A DNA stretch of 64,000 nt from Rhodobacterales bacterium (GCA_003249215.1 QKJR01000027.1:111641-175640); one strand, 5' to 3'. Positions 1 through 9,444 are shown, counted from the stretch's first letter. A program made the numbers and translations. Notes: generated by a model from the letters alone, not told the origin.

Positions 1-96
1 CGGGCCGGCGATCAGCTTGCGCACCTCGTGCTGGCTCTTGCCACAGAACGAGCAATAGAGCGTGTTCTTGCTGTCCGAGCCGGAATTGTTCGCCAT
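1..96 (-). CDS. clpX: ATP-dependent Clp protease ATP-binding subunit ClpX (5' end only)
   Basis: Only the first 32 codons are inside the window; the gene runs off the left edge. The translation begins [20 protein letters not shown] and then reads [12 protein letters not shown], which is the N-terminal zinc-finger (ZBD) start of ClpX with the first CxxC pair visible. ClpX is the AAA+ unfoldase that feeds substrates into ClpP. It lies directly downstream of clpP on the same strand, the usual clpP-clpX order. A purine-rich ribosome binding site (GGAAGGCAGAGG) lies just before the ATG. Confidence 0.93.
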   Translation of the reverse strand, partial: MANNSGSDSKNTLYCSFCGKSQHEVRKLIAGP

Positions 97-133
97 CGTT
101 TTCCTCTGCCTTCCCCGGGGCCGGGGCTTCGAA

Positions 134-165
134 GCGCTGCCCTGCAAAAAAGTCTAGGGCAGCGC
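134..165 (-). other. Hairpin in the clpP-clpX intercistronic gap
   Basis: A perfect 10-bp inverted repeat (GCGCTGCCCT at 134-143, AGGGCAGCGC at 156-165) with a 12-base loop sits between the clpP stop and the clpX start. There is no T-run after the stem on the transcribed strand, so it does not look like a full intrinsic terminator. It may tune read-through or mRNA stability between clpP and clpX. Function is inferred from position only. Confidence 0.5.
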
Positions 166-208
166 CATGTTCATCACAATGTCAAAATTCGCGGCCGGTT
201 AAGCCGGA

Positions 209-838
209 TCAGGCCGAGGGTTCGGCCGCCGCCCGCGATTCGAGGATCTGGTCGATCAGACCCCAGGCCTTGGCATCCTCGGCCGACATGAAGTTGTCGC
301 GCTCGAGCGCCGCCTCGACCGTCTCATAATCGTTGCCGGTGTGTTTGACGTAAATCTCGTTCAGGCGGCGCTTGAGTTTCTGCGTCTCCTGGGCGTGAAT
401 CATGATGTCGGTCGCCTGGCCCTGATAGCCGCCCGAGGGCTGGTGGACCATGACGCGGCTGTTGGGCAGCGAGAAGCGCATGTCCTTCTCGCCGGCCTGC
501 AGCAGGAGCGAGCCCATCGAGGCCGCCTGGCCGATGACCAGCGTCGAGACCTTGGGCCGGATGTATTGCATCGTGTCGTAGATCGACAGCCCCGAGGTCA
601 CGACCCCGCCCGGGCTGTTGATATACATCGCGATTTCCTTCGAGGGGTTTTCCGCCTCGAGGAACAGAAGCTGCGCACAGATCAGCGTCGACATCCCGTC
701 ATGCACCGGCCCGGAGAGGAAAATGATCCGCTCCTTCAGGAGGCGCGAGTAGATGTCATAGGCACGTTCGCCGCGCGAGGTCTGCTCGACGACCATCGGC
801 ACGAGCGTGTTCATATAGAGATCAAAGGGGTCCTTCAT
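209..838 (-). CDS. clpP: ATP-dependent Clp protease proteolytic subunit ClpP
   Basis: This is the serine peptidase subunit that forms the double-heptamer degradation chamber used with ClpX or ClpA. The 209-residue protein has the expected length. The catalytic triad can be placed as Ser107 (in GQAASMG), His132 (in VMVHQPSGG) and Asp181 (in ERDNFMS), with the same spacing as in E. coli ClpP. I chose the ATG at 838 (MKDPFD) over the upstream in-frame ATG at 865 because GAAGGACG lies just before it and because family members start close to this point. clpX follows on the same strand after a gap of about 110 bp containing a hairpin. Confidence 0.96.
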   Translation of the reverse strand: MKDPFDLYMNTLVPMVVEQTSRGERAYDIYSRLLKERIIFLSGPVHDGMSTLICAQLLFLEAENPSKEIAMYINSPGGVVTSGLSIYDTMQYIRPKVSTLVIGQAASMGSLLLQAGEKDMRFSLPNSRVMVHQPSGGYQGQATDIMIHAQETQKLKRRLNEIYVKHTGNDYETVEAALERDNFMSAEDAKAWGLIDQILESRAAAEPSA

Positions 839-1120
839 CGTTCGTCCTTCTGCGGTTCGTGCCATCTATAAGGCGAGAGCGTTACCCGAGTCTTAGTTGC
901 GCGCCCCGGGGGCTTCAAGGGCAGCTATGCCTTACCGTGTCTGCAAATGGATCCGCCGGAGCCGCAGGACCGGCCCGAACCGCGTGAATTAACGCTGGCG
1001 AAAGAGTTGATCCCTAAGATGCGTGGCAATCGAGCCGTCCGGCGCTCTGTCCGGCGCTCTGCCGTCCCGCCCCTGTCTATCACCAGATCCCTGGCGATGC
1101 CGCCTTCGAAAGGAATTCCA

Positions 1121-1714
1121 GTGCGCTCCGTCCATTTCGCCCTCATCGCCTGCGCCGCGGTGCTGTCTGCTCTGGCGCAGCCGGCGGCCGCCACCGACAG
1201 CGCGGCCCTGCAAGATCAGATTTCAGGCCTCGTCGCTGGCGAGTTCCGGGGCTGGGCCGAGGCTCCGGCGGTCATCGAGGCGGTGAAGGCCCAGAATGCG
1301 GCGAATGCCGCCATCGATCAGGCCAAGATCGATGCGCTCGATGCCGCCTGGCGCGCCGAGATCGACCATGATGCCCGCCCCACGATCGAGCCGGTCCTCA
1401 GCAATGCCGCCGCCGATTATTTGCGCGGGATCGAGGAGCAGACTCCGGGTCGGATCATGGAGGCCTTCGTGATGGATGAGCATGGCCTCAACGTCGCGGT
1501 CGCTCAACCGACCTCGGACTACTGGCAGGGCGACGAGGACAAGTTCACCAAGACCTATCTGCTCGGCGCGGATGCGATCCATATCGGCGAGGTCGAATTC
1601 GACGACTCGAGCCAGACCTATCAGGTGCAGATCTCCTTCACGATCACCGACCCGGCGAACGGCCTGCCGATCGGCGCGATCACGCTCGGCCTCAACGCCG
1701 AAGAGCTGGACTGA
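1121..1714 (+). CDS. Secreted PDC/Cache-like sensor protein, partner of the adjacent chemoreceptor
   Basis: A 197-residue protein read from a GTG start at 1121, preceded by AAAGGAATT. The N-terminus is a clear Sec signal peptide (charged start, Ala/Leu-rich core, cleavage near AQPAAA/TD), so the protein should be periplasmic. The mature part looks like a small extracellular sensor domain: a helical first half, then a beta-rich C-terminal half ending GLPIGAITLGLNAEELD, reminiscent of free-standing PDC/Cache domains. It is 33 bp upstream of and co-directional with a methyl-accepting chemotaxis protein, so it may be that receptor's ligand-binding partner. The family assignment is by eye and tentative; the reading frame and signal peptide are firm. 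Confidence 0.72.
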   Translation: MRSVHFALIACAAVLSALAQPAAATDSAALQDQISGLVAGEFRGWAEAPAVIEAVKAQNAANAAIDQAKIDALDAAWRAEIDHDARPTIEPVLSNAAADYLRGIEEQTPGRIMEAFVMDEHGLNVAVAQPTSDYWQGDEDKFTKTYLLGADAIHIGEVEFDDSSQTYQVQISFTITDPANGLPIGAITLGLNAEELD

Positions 1715-1747
1715 CCCCGGACAATAATCAGGCAAGCGGACAAAACC

Positions 1748-4450
1748 ATGCGGTTTCTCAACACCACCTTCTTCAAGGCAACTGCGATCGTCGTGCTTGC
1801 CTCGACACTCCTGGCGGGTACGATCACGCTGCTGAACGCGCGCGCCACCCAGCAGCTGGCTCTGCATCAGCTGACCGATCAGGCCCGCGGCACCACCGCG
1901 ATCGTCGCTGGGCAGCTGGTGGGGGCGATGCGCTTCGGTGGCAGTCCGCAGATCGAAGCCCTCCTGCGTCAGGTCGTCGATGAGCCCGCGAATCCCGCGA
2001 GCGGGGCGATAGCGCTGGATCAGAACGGGGCCAAGATCACTGGCTACCTGGTTGCAGGTGACGAAGCGGCGCTTGTCGCGCTCGGCATGCGCGCGCTCGA
2101 GGCCGGCGAGGACCGGCAATCCGAAGACGGGCTCGAAATGGCCTCGGTGGTGCGCAATCCGAAAAGCGGCAAGGTGCTGGGCGTGATCGTCACCGGCTGG
2201 TCGGACAAATCGGCGCGCGCGATGCTCGACGCGGTGCAACAGCGCACACTGGCCATCGCTGGCGCCTTGCTGCTTGGTGTGGCAGTAGCCACGTCCTTGC
2301 TGTTCCGTTGGATGATGTCGCAGCCGCTGCGCCGGGTCGAGGCAACCATGGGCCGCGTCGCCGCGGGCGAGCTCGACGTGACGGTGCCCGCCGTTGGGCG
2401 CCATGACGAAATCGGCAGCATCGCCCGCGCCCTGCAGCAGTTTCGCGACAAGCTTCTCGCGGCGCATCAGAGCACCCGCGAGGGGTTGTTCCGCGGCTCG
2501 GCACTGGAGTGCGCATCGGCTGCTATGCTGCTGCTCGACGCCGAGCTCAAGGTGAAGGCCGTGAACCCCGCCCTTCTCACGATGATGCATGACCACCTCG
2601 ACGACTTCCGCAAGGTGATCAAGGATTTCGACCCTGATCAGCTTGTCGGCAAAGGCTTTGAGTACTTTCACCCCAAGGGCTCCGCGCAGGAACGCGCGCT
2701 GCGCCCCGAGAACATGCCGATGGCGAGTGAGATCGAAATCGGCGCTGGCTTTTACCGGATCGCCGTCAACGCGGTCACCGACGAGGCGGGTGATACGATC
2801 GGCTATGCCGTCGAGTGGCAAAACCGGACCGAACAAAAGCGCAATGCCGGGATCATCGCCGCGCTCGAATCGAACCAGCTCGTCGTCGACCTCAACCTCG
2901 ATGCGACGGTGGGGCGCGCGAACCTGGCCTTCGCGCAATATTTCACGGGCAACCCCGACGATCTGATCGGTCAATCGCTGCGCGGAAAGCTGCGCTATAA
3001 CGGCACGCCGGTTTGCGAACTCATCACCCAGGGCGTGACGATCAATGGCACCTTCCTGTTCGAGACGCCGATCGGAGTCCGTATCCTCGAGGGCTCGGCA
3101 AACCCGCTCCCGAACCGGCGGGGTGAACCGGTTCGCTTCACCCTGCTCGCCACCGACCGCACTGAGGAAACGGAACGCGCCGAGCGCTCAGCGGAAGAGC
3201 GCAATCGCATGACCGCGGAGCAGCGCGCGGTCGTCGAGGCCTTGCGCAAGGCCCTGTCGGACCTGTCCGAAGGCGAAATCGCGCAGCAGATCACCGAGCG
3301 ATTCCCGGTCGAATACGAATCGCTGCGCGAAGATTTCAACAAAGCCAAGTCCAATCTGCTGGTAGCGATGCGCAGCGTGCTCGCCAATTCCTCCTCGATT
3401 CGCGACGAGGCCAAACAGATCACCTCGGCCGCCGACGATATGTCGCGGCGTACGGAGCAGCAGGCGGCAACCCTCGAAGAGACCGCCTCCGCGCTCAACG
3501 AACTCACCGCCGCGGTCCATTCCGCCGCCGAGAACGCCGACCGCGCCAACACGATGGTCAACGACGCGAAATCCAAGGCCGAAACGAGCGGAAACGTGGT
3601 GAAGGACGCGGTACTCGCGATGGGCGAGATCGAGGAAAGCTCGAACAAGATTTCCAAGATCACCAGCGTGATCGACGAGATCGCCTTCCAGACCAACCTG
3701 CTCGCGCTGAACGCGGGCGTCGAGGCCGCCCGCGCGGGCGAGGCGGGACGCGGCTTCGCTGTCGTCGCCTCCGAGGTTCGTGCGCTGGCGCAGCGCTCGT
3801 CCGATGCCGCGCGCGAAATCGCCCAACTGATCTCGTCTTCGACGAATCAGGTCAAGCGCGGGGTCGGCCTCGTCGGTCAGGCAGGCGAGGCGCTCGCCGG
3901 CATTCAATCCTCCGTCGCCGATATCTCGATCTGCGTCTCGGACATTGCCGTTTCGACGCGCGAACAGTCCTCTGGGCTGAGCGAGATCAACACGGCGGTT
4001 AACCAGCTCGATCAGGTCACCCAGCGCAATGTAGCGATGTTCGAGGAAACGACGGCAGCGAGTCAGTCGCTCCTGCGCGAGGCAAATGGACTGACCGAGG
4101 CGATGGGCCGGTTTCACATCGGTGCAGACACGGCCGCGGACACGGCGACGGGGGGCATGGCGACGGGGGGCACGGCGACGGAGCGGGTCGCGCGCGCGTC
4201 GAACGCCGGTCCGGCCAAGGCTCCGCAAGCCTCACGTCAATCGTCGATAGCGGAATCCCAAGCCGGTGTGCCGGCGCGGCCCGCCGTCGCCCCGCGCACC
4301 GCAACGGACAAGGGAGCGGGCCATGCCACCGTTCCAGGCCACGCCGGCGGTGCCCCTGCGACCAAACCCAGCTTCGTCTCGGCGCGTGCGACCGGTACGG
4401 CGCTTGCCGCTCCCGCCTATGACGAACAGGACGATTGGGAAGAATTCTGA
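1748..4450 (+). CDS. Methyl-accepting chemotaxis protein with HAMP and PAS domains and a C-terminal CheR-docking-like tail
   Basis: A 900-residue chemoreceptor. A first membrane helix lies near residues 9-29, then a periplasmic stretch of about 140 residues, a second membrane helix near 171-192, and a HAMP segment ([19 protein letters not shown]). Two PAS-like regions follow (about 250-480), then a second HAMP-like linker and the methyl-accepting signalling domain. The conserved hairpin tip ([19 protein letters not shown]) is near residue 650. After it comes a Gly/Ala/Thr-rich linker of about 100 residues that ends in DDWEEF. That end matches the aromatic pentapeptide type (xWxxF) that tethers CheR and CheB in other receptors. 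It would signal through CheA/CheW encoded elsewhere. The ligand is unknown; the gene converges on urate catabolism genes, but that alone does not show purine sensing. Confidence 0.93.
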   Translation: MRFLNTTFFKATAIVVLASTLLAGTITLLNARATQQLALHQLTDQARGTTAIVAGQLVGAMRFGGSPQIEALLRQVVDEPANPASGAIALDQNGAKITGYLVAGDEAALVALGMRALEAGEDRQSEDGLEMASVVRNPKSGKVLGVIVTGWSDKSARAMLDAVQQRTLAIAGALLLGVAVATSLLFRWMMSQPLRRVEATMGRVAAGELDVTVPAVGRHDEIGSIARALQQFRDKLLAAHQSTREGLFRGSALECASAAMLLLDAELKVKAVNPALLTMMHDHLDDFRKVIKDFDPDQLVGKGFEYFHPKGSAQERALRPENMPMASEIEIGAGFYRIAVNAVTDEAGDTIGYAVEWQNRTEQKRNAGIIAALESNQLVVDLNLDATVGRANLAFAQYFTGNPDDLIGQSLRGKLRYNGTPVCELITQGVTINGTFLFETPIGVRILEGSANPLPNRRGEPVRFTLLATDRTEETERAERSAEERNRMTAEQRAVVEALRKALSDLSEGEIAQQITERFPVEYESLREDFNKAKSNLLVAMRSVLANSSSIRDEAKQITSAADDMSRRTEQQAATLEETASALNELTAAVHSAAENADRANTMVNDAKSKAETSGNVVKDAVLAMGEIEESSNKISKITSVIDEIAFQTNLLALNAGVEAARAGEAGRGFAVVASEVRALAQRSSDAAREIAQLISSSTNQVKRGVGLVGQAGEALAGIQSSVADISICVSDIAVSTREQSSGLSEINTAVNQLDQVTQRNVAMFEETTAASQSLLREANGLTEAMGRFHIGADTAADTATGGMATGGTATERVARASNAGPAKAPQASRQSSIAESQAGVPARPAVAPRTATDKGAGHATVPGHAGGAPATKPSFVSARATGTALAAPAYDEQDDWEEF

Positions 4451-4462
4451 TCGACATCCGTC

Positions 4463-4485
4463 CGGGTCCGGCGCTTCCGGACCCG
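4463..4485. terminator. Hairpin between the convergent chemoreceptor and puuD genes
   Basis: A perfect 8-bp GC-rich stem (CGGGTCCG / CGGACCCG) with a 7-base loop fills most of the 41-bp gap between the two convergent stop codons. No clear U-tract follows in either direction, so it is at best a weak bidirectional terminator. The call rests on position and stem quality. Confidence 0.45.
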
Positions 4486-4491
4486 CGCCGA

Positions 4492-5733
4492 TCAGGCATC
4501 CGGACCCGCGACGGCTCCGCGATACCAGTCGCGGATCACGGCACGATCATCGTCTGTCATGAAATTATAGGTGCCCGGCGGCATCGCGCGGCTGAGCCCG
4601 GCTTGGACATAGATCTGATGTGCCGCAGCGGCGACCTGTTCGGGCGTCTCGAGGTGCACGCCGCGCGGCGCCCGGCCGATGCCGTCGACACCGGGTTCGG
4701 TCGCGTGGCACATTGAGCAATTGCCAAGCACGATGTCGGTCACCTGCTCGAACCCCTCGGCCGCGGCAAAGCGTGTCTCGATCGGGCTGAGCGCGCGCGC
4801 CTCCACCGCGTCCCCGGCCTTCGGCCCGCCAATCGCCGAGAGCCACATCACGATCAGGAAGAGCACCAGCGTCGCCGCCCAGGTCCACCACAGATAGGGG
4901 CCATGCGCGTGATGGGTGTTGAAGAAATGCCGGATCGTCACGCCCATCAGGAAGACGAGCGAAGCGACGAGCCAGTTCCACTCACCGGAAAACGCGAGCG
5001 GATAATGGTTCGACAGCATCATGAACAGGACCGGCAGCGTCAGATAGTTGTTATGCGTCGAGCGCTGCTTGGCGATCTTGCCGTATTTCGGATCGGGCGC
5101 GCGCCCGGCCTTGAGATCGGCCACGACAATCCGCTGGTTCGGCATGATCACGAAGAAGACGTTCGCCGACATGATCGTCCCGGTCAGCGCACCCAGATGC
5201 AAGAGCGCCGCGCGGCCCGAGAACACCTGAGTGTAACCCCAGGCCATCGCGACGAGGATCAGATAGAGCCCGATCATCAGCGTGTTATTGTTCTCGCCCA
5301 GCGGCGATTTGCAGATTAGATCGTACATCACCCAGGCGAAAACGAGCGAGCCCGCCGAGATCGCGATCGCGCCCCAAACCGGAAGCTCCATCACATTCGG
5401 GTCGATCAGGAAAAACTGCGCCCCGGTCCAATAGAGCAGAACGAGCATCCCGAAGCCCGAGACCCAGGTCATGTAGCTTTCCCATTTGAACCAGGTCAGC
5501 TCGTCCGGCATCCGTTCAGGCGCCACCATATATTTCTGGATATGGTAGAAGCCACCGCCATGGACCTGCCAGGCCGCACCGTTCACGCCTTTCGGCGCCC
5601 CCGCCTCGGGCCGCAGACCGAGATCGAGCGCGATGAAATAGAACGACGACCCGATCCAGGCGATCCCGGTGATCAGATGCAGCCAGCGCATGGCGAATTG
5701 CGCCCATTCCAGCCAGAATGTGTAATCGAACAT
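4492..5733 (-). CDS. puuD: Membrane urate hydroxylase (cytochrome c-linked urate oxidase) PuuD
   Basis: A 413-residue integral membrane protein with about eight hydrophobic helices followed by a C-terminal cytochrome c domain. The heme site CSMCH is at residues 339-343, and Met384 (RAMPPG) is a plausible distal ligand. This matches the PuuD family, which oxidises urate to 5-hydroxyisourate in the membrane and passes electrons to the respiratory chain rather than making hydrogen peroxide. The next enzymes of the route are beside it: uraH immediately upstream on the same strand and uraD within the divergent fusion gene. I chose the ATG at 5733 (MFDYTFWLEW) because it has a strong GAGGGG site; a longer in-frame start would add 28 atypical residues. 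Confidence 0.92.
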   Translation of the reverse strand: MFDYTFWLEWAQFAMRWLHLITGIAWIGSSFYFIALDLGLRPEAGAPKGVNGAAWQVHGGGFYHIQKYMVAPERMPDELTWFKWESYMTWVSGFGMLVLLYWTGAQFFLIDPNVMELPVWGAIAISAGSLVFAWVMYDLICKSPLGENNNTLMIGLYLILVAMAWGYTQVFSGRAALLHLGALTGTIMSANVFFVIMPNQRIVVADLKAGRAPDPKYGKIAKQRSTHNNYLTLPVLFMMLSNHYPLAFSGEWNWLVASLVFLMGVTIRHFFNTHHAHGPYLWWTWAATLVLFLIVMWLSAIGGPKAGDAVEARALSPIETRFAAAEGFEQVTDIVLGNCSMCHATEPGVDGIGRAPRGVHLETPEQVAAAAHQIYVQAGLSRAMPPGTYNFMTDDDRAVIRDWYRGAVAGPDA

Positions 5734-5860
5734 CTTGCCCCTCGTTTTTCGGTAGCTTCGCCCCCGCCGGGGCAATGCGCAAGCCATCGCCCCGGGCGGC
5801 GCCATGCAAAACGGCAAGCGCCCATATTTTCAGCAGATCCACCCCGTCACGCGAGCGCGC

Positions 5861-6217
5861 TCAGCTTCCGCGATAGGTCGAGAAGCTGTAGGGCGAGAGC
5901 AGAAGCGGCACATGGTAATGCGCCTGGCTGTCGGAAATTCCGAAGCGCAGCGGCACGACATCGAGAAAGAGCGGCTCCGCGCCCGCCTGACCTGTCGCCC
6001 GCAGATAATCCCCGGCGAAGAACAACAGCTCATACTCCCCGGTCACGAAGCGGTCGGCCGGCAGGATCGGCGCATCGGTCCGCCCATCCTCATTGGTCAC
6101 GGTCTCGGCCAGAAGCCGCCGGCCCGGCCCGTCGAGTTCGTGAAGCATGACCTTCATCCCCGCCGCAGGCACGCCGCGCGCCGTATCCAGAACATGCGTC
6201 GTCAAATATCCGGCCAT
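5861..6217 (-). CDS. uraH: 5-hydroxyisourate hydrolase (transthyretin-like)
   Basis: A 118-residue transthyretin-like protein. It begins MAGYLTTHVLDTARG, the conserved N-terminal motif, and ends with the family's diagnostic YRGS tetrapeptide. It hydrolyses 5-hydroxyisourate, the product of PuuD, to OHCU, so its place directly upstream of puuD fits one pathway unit. The start at 6217 is supported by GAAAGGTGAAAG; the frame stays open upstream to 6325 but would cross the shared promoter region of the divergent allantoinase gene. Family length is normally 110-120 residues. Confidence 0.95.
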   Translation of the reverse strand: MAGYLTTHVLDTARGVPAAGMKVMLHELDGPGRRLLAETVTNEDGRTDAPILPADRFVTGEYELLFFAGDYLRATGQAGAEPLFLDVVPLRFGISDSQAHYHVPLLLSPYSFSTYRGS

Positions 6218-6323
6218 CTCGCTTTCACCTTTCGCTGGGTCGGCCCGACTATGCGGCGCGCCCCGCCCCTCTTGCAAGTGCCCGCCTTTCGGCCTTTGAT
6301 CGGGGAAAATCCGGAGAGACCAC

Positions 6324-7739
6324 ATGACCCGCTACCCCCGCGACATGCGCGGCCACGGCCCGACCCCGCCCGATGCCAACTGGCCCGGCGGCGCGCGCAT
6401 CGCCATTTCCCTCGTGCTGAACTACGAGGAAGGGGGCGAGAACTGCATCCTGCACGGTGACACCGCCTCGGAGGCCTTCCTGTCCGACATCAACGGCGCG
6501 GGCATGTGGCCGGGCCAGCGCCACTGGAACATGGAATCGATCTACGAATATGGCGCACGGGCGGGCTTCTGGCGGCTGCATCGCCTGTTCACCGGGCTGC
6601 ATCTGCCGGTAACGATCTTCGGCGTGGCCACGGCCCTTGCGCGCAACCCCGAACAGGTCGCCGCGATGAAATCGGCCGGATGGGAGGTCGCGAGCCACGG
6701 GCTGAAATGGGTCGAGCACAAGGACATGCCGGCCGCCGAGGAACGCGCCCAGATCGCCGAAGCAATCCGGCTGCATGCCGAGGTCGTGGGCGAGCCGCCG
6801 CGCGGCTGGTACACCGGGCGCTGCTCGGTCAACACCGTGCACCTGACCGCCGAAACCGGGCAATTCGACTGGATTTCAGACACTTACGACGACGACCTAC
6901 CCTATTGGAAACGGGTCGGAAACCGCGATCAGCTCGTCATCCCCTATACGCTCGAAGCCAATGACATGCGCTTCGCGACAGCGCCCGGCTATATCGAGGG
7001 CGAGCAGTTTTTCACCTATCTCAAGGACAGTTTCGACACGCTCTATGCCGAGGGGCTGGCGGGGGCTGCCAAGATGTTTTCAATCGGCCTGCACAACCGG
7101 CTGATCGGCCGGCCCGGCAAAATCGCGGGGCTCAAGCGCTTCCTCGACTATGCCCGCGGCCACGAGGGCGTCTGGTTTGCGACCCGCGGCGAGATTGCCG
7201 CGCATTGGGCCGCCACGCACCCGCCGCGCCACTTCGAGCGCCCGAGCGAGATGAGCCGCCCGCGCTTCACCGAGGCCTTCGGTTCGATCTACGAACACAG
7301 CGCCTGGATCGCCGATCGCGCCTGGGCACTCGAGCTCGGTCCCGCGCATGACTGTGCCGAGGGGGTGGCCTCGGTGCTCGCCCGAATCTTCCGCTCCGCG
7401 AGCCCCGAGGAACGCCTCGGCGTGCTCACCGCGCACCCCGACCTCGCCGGCAAGCTCGCCCAGGCCAAGCGCCTCACCGCCGAGAGCACCGCCGAACAGG
7501 CCAGCGCCGGGCTCGACGCACTCACCGATGACGAACGCACGGAATTTCAGCGACTTAACGCGCAATATGTCGAAAAATTTGGTTTCCCCTTCATTGTCGC
7601 GGTGAAAGATCATACCAAGGCAACCATTCTCGATGCCTTCCACCGCCGCATCGGGCAGGACCGCGACACCGAATTCGCCGAGGCCTGCCGTCAGGTCGAG
7701 CGGATCGCTTGGCATCGCCTGAACGCGATGGATCTCTGA
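6324..7739 (+). CDS. puuE: Fusion of PuuE-type allantoinase and OHCU decarboxylase
   Basis: A 471-residue two-domain protein. Residues 1 to about 305 are a polysaccharide-deacetylase-fold allantoinase of the PuuE type (MTRYPRDMRGHGPTPPDANW near the start, NYEEGGEN and WEVASHG motifs). Residues from about 315 to 471 are a UraD-type OHCU decarboxylase with the conserved AHPDLAGKL (His371). The C-terminal half would decarboxylate OHCU to S-allantoin and the N-terminal half would open allantoin to allantoate, two consecutive steps in one chain. The start is preceded by GGAGAGACC. The gene is divergent from uraH-puuD and its stop overlaps the allE start (TGATG). Confidence 0.93.
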   Translation: MTRYPRDMRGHGPTPPDANWPGGARIAISLVLNYEEGGENCILHGDTASEAFLSDINGAGMWPGQRHWNMESIYEYGARAGFWRLHRLFTGLHLPVTIFGVATALARNPEQVAAMKSAGWEVASHGLKWVEHKDMPAAEERAQIAEAIRLHAEVVGEPPRGWYTGRCSVNTVHLTAETGQFDWISDTYDDDLPYWKRVGNRDQLVIPYTLEANDMRFATAPGYIEGEQFFTYLKDSFDTLYAEGLAGAAKMFSIGLHNRLIGRPGKIAGLKRFLDYARGHEGVWFATRGEIAAHWAATHPPRHFERPSEMSRPRFTEAFGSIYEHSAWIADRAWALELGPAHDCAEGVASVLARIFRSASPEERLGVLTAHPDLAGKLAQAKRLTAESTAEQASAGLDALTDDERTEFQRLNAQYVEKFGFPFIVAVKDHTKATILDAFHRRIGQDRDTEFAEACRQVERIAWHRLNAMDL

Positions 7740-8572
7740 TGGATTTCACCTATTACACCCCGACCGGCGGCCTGCCGGACCAGAACAACAAGGCCCGTGA
7801 ACGCGCGGTCTTCACCAATTCCTATGCGGTGATCCCGCATGGTGTGCTCTCGGATATCGTCACCTCGTTGATGCCGGGATGGTCGCGCACCCGGGCCTGG
7901 GTGCTCGCCCGCCCGCTCACCGGCTTTGCCGAGACCTTCGCCCAGCTCATCGTCGAGGTCTCGCCCGGCGGTGGCTCGACCCACCCCGAGCCCGACCCCG
8001 CCGCCGAGGCGGTGCTCTTCATGCTCGCCGGCGATCTCGAGATCACGCTCGAGGGCGGGGTGCACCGGCTGCATGCCGGCAGCTATGTCTTCGTCGCCCC
8101 CGGCGCCGAATGGCAGATCGAGAATCGCTCGGACGCGCCGGCGACCTTCGTCTGGATCCGCAAACGCTACGAGCGCGTCGAAGGCATTCCGGTCCCCGAC
8201 AGCTTCGTCACCTCCGACGCAGAACAGGCGCCGCGCGAGATGCCGAACACCTCGGGCTACTGGTCGACCTCACGCTTCGTCGATCCGGCCGATCTTCGCC
8301 ACGACATGCATGTGAATATCGTCACTTTCATGCCCGGCGGCACGATCCCCTTCGCCGAAACCCATGTGATGGAGCACGGGCTCTACGTGCTGCAGGGGCG
8401 CGGCGTCTATCTGCTCAATCAGGATTGGGTCGAGGTCGAGGCCGGCGATTTCATGTGGCTGCGCGCCTTCTGCCCGCAGGCCTGCTATGCCGCCGGGCGC
8501 AGCGCCTTCCGCTACCTGCTCTACAAGGATGTGAACCGCCACGTGCCGCTCGGCGGGATGTTCGGGAAATGA
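7739..8572 (+). CDS. allE: (S)-ureidoglycine aminohydrolase (bicupin)
   Basis: A 277-residue double-cupin protein of the YlbA/AllE family. It begins MDFTYYTPTGGLPDQ, then two beta-barrel cupin repeats, the second carrying the metal-site-like PFAETHVMEHGLYVL. The enzyme deaminates (S)-ureidoglycine to (S)-ureidoglycolate with release of ammonia. The ATG at 7739 overlaps the preceding stop and its own stop overlaps the allA start (ATGA), so the three genes are translationally coupled. It would act after allantoate amidohydrolase, which is not in this window. Confidence 0.93.
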   Translation: MDFTYYTPTGGLPDQNNKARERAVFTNSYAVIPHGVLSDIVTSLMPGWSRTRAWVLARPLTGFAETFAQLIVEVSPGGGSTHPEPDPAAEAVLFMLAGDLEITLEGGVHRLHAGSYVFVAPGAEWQIENRSDAPATFVWIRKRYERVEGIPVPDSFVTSDAEQAPREMPNTSGYWSTSRFVDPADLRHDMHVNIVTFMPGGTIPFAETHVMEHGLYVLQGRGVYLLNQDWVEVEAGDFMWLRAFCPQACYAAGRSAFRYLLYKDVNRHVPLGGMFGK

Positions 8573-9111
8573 CCTCGACCGGCGCGCCCGCCGCCGAGCC
8601 CACCCCCGCGCCCGCGTTCGAGATCGGGATCGAGCCCCTCACGCCCGAGGCCTTCGCGCCTTTCGGTGATGTGCTCGCCGCGACCGGCGCCCCGGACAAG
8701 ATCATCAACCGGGGCCTCTGCGGGCGCTTCCATGACCGGGCGGCGCTCGACTTCGGGGCCGAGAGCGGCGGCCGCGCCGGGATCTCGATCTTCAAGGCCG
8801 AGCCGCGCGCCCTGCCCTATCTGTGCGATCTGCTGGAACGCCACCCCGAGGGCAGTCAGGCCTTCGTGCCCATGAGTGCCGATCCCTTTCTGGTGATCGT
8901 GGCCCCCGATGACGGCGGCCGGCCCGGCGCACCGCGCGCCTTCCTGACCGACGGGACGCAGGCGATCAACCTGCTCCGTGGCACCTGGCATGGCGTGCTG
9001 ACGCCGCTCGCGGCACCCGGGCTCTTCGCGGTGATCGACAGAATCGGCACGAGCGCCAATCTCGAGGAGGTGCCGCTAGACCGCCCCTTCCTCGTCCGCG
9101 CCGCCGACTGA
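8569..9111 (+). CDS. allA: Ureidoglycolate lyase
   Basis: A 180-residue protein of the AllA family: IGIEPLTPEAFAPFGDVL at the start, INRG and FHDRA motifs, and a C-terminal GTWHGVLTPL segment with the conserved His. It cleaves ureidoglycolate to glyoxylate plus urea, the last step of ureide breakdown. The start codon overlaps the allE stop by four bases. Residues 1-15 (Ala/Pro/Thr-rich) extend beyond most family members. Its last 36 bp overlap the 3' end of the convergent hypothetical gene on the other strand. The glyoxylate product may be handled by the nearby glycerate kinase after conversion to glycerate. Confidence 0.93.
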   Translation: MTSTGAPAAEPTPAPAFEIGIEPLTPEAFAPFGDVLAATGAPDKIINRGLCGRFHDRAALDFGAESGGRAGISIFKAEPRALPYLCDLLERHPEGSQAFVPMSADPFLVIVAPDDGGRPGAPRAFLTDGTQAINLLRGTWHGVLTPLAAPGLFAVIDRIGTSANLEEVPLDRPFLVRAAD

Positions 9112-9444
9112 CCCGCGCCGTGGTGCCGTGGCCGCAGGGCCCTCGCCCGCGATGGTGAGGGTCTCGGCCACCTCGCTCATCGCCCGGGCAAGGTCGAGCG
9201 CGAGCTGCTCGAATTTATCGTAGAGCCCGATATGGCCCTGACCATAACAGTAATTCGACAGAATGCTGAGATCATCGAAGAGACGCTCGGCCTCACGGCC
9301 CGGCACTGAGCGCTCGCCCGCGGCACCGCCACGGCGCCCCCGCGCTCGATCGGGAAATTTCACCACGACCCAGTCCTGCGCCGTCGTCCCGGCACCGGTG
9401 TCCTCCGGCCCGCGCGGATCCTCATATCCCATCTGATCGTCCAT
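9076..9444 (-). CDS. Hypothetical protein, unrecognised family
   Basis: A 122-residue protein when started at the ATG at 9444 (MDDQMGYEDPRGPED), which follows a GGGAGGGAA site. The frame is open upstream to 9549, but that would add an unrelated stretch. The N-terminal half is charged and low in complexity. The C-terminal half contains a helical, conserved-looking segment (LFDDLSILSNYCYGQGHIGL, then a helix through ALDLARAMSEVAETLT). I do not recognise a family. It overlaps allA tail to tail by 36 bp, which lowers confidence, but the helical segment does not read like an antisense shadow. Confidence 0.5.
   Translation of the reverse strand: MDDQMGYEDPRGPEDTGAGTTAQDWVVVKFPDRARGRRGGAAGERSVPGREAERLFDDLSILSNYCYGQGHIGLYDKFEQLALDLARAMSEVAETLTIAGEGPAATAPRRGSVGGADEEGAV

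Noticed and set aside
134..165. Intrinsic terminator between clpP and clpX
   Set aside because: The stem is perfect but no U-tract follows; kept only as a hairpin.
839..920. Heat-shock (sigma-32-like) promoter upstream of clpP
   Set aside because: A CTTGAA at 914-919 on the minus strand was noticed, but no matching -10 at an acceptable spacing was found.
1223..2974. Long minus-strand open frame opposite the chemoreceptor
   Set aside because: Antisense shadow of a well-recognised gene with basic, Arg/His-rich composition and no motif.
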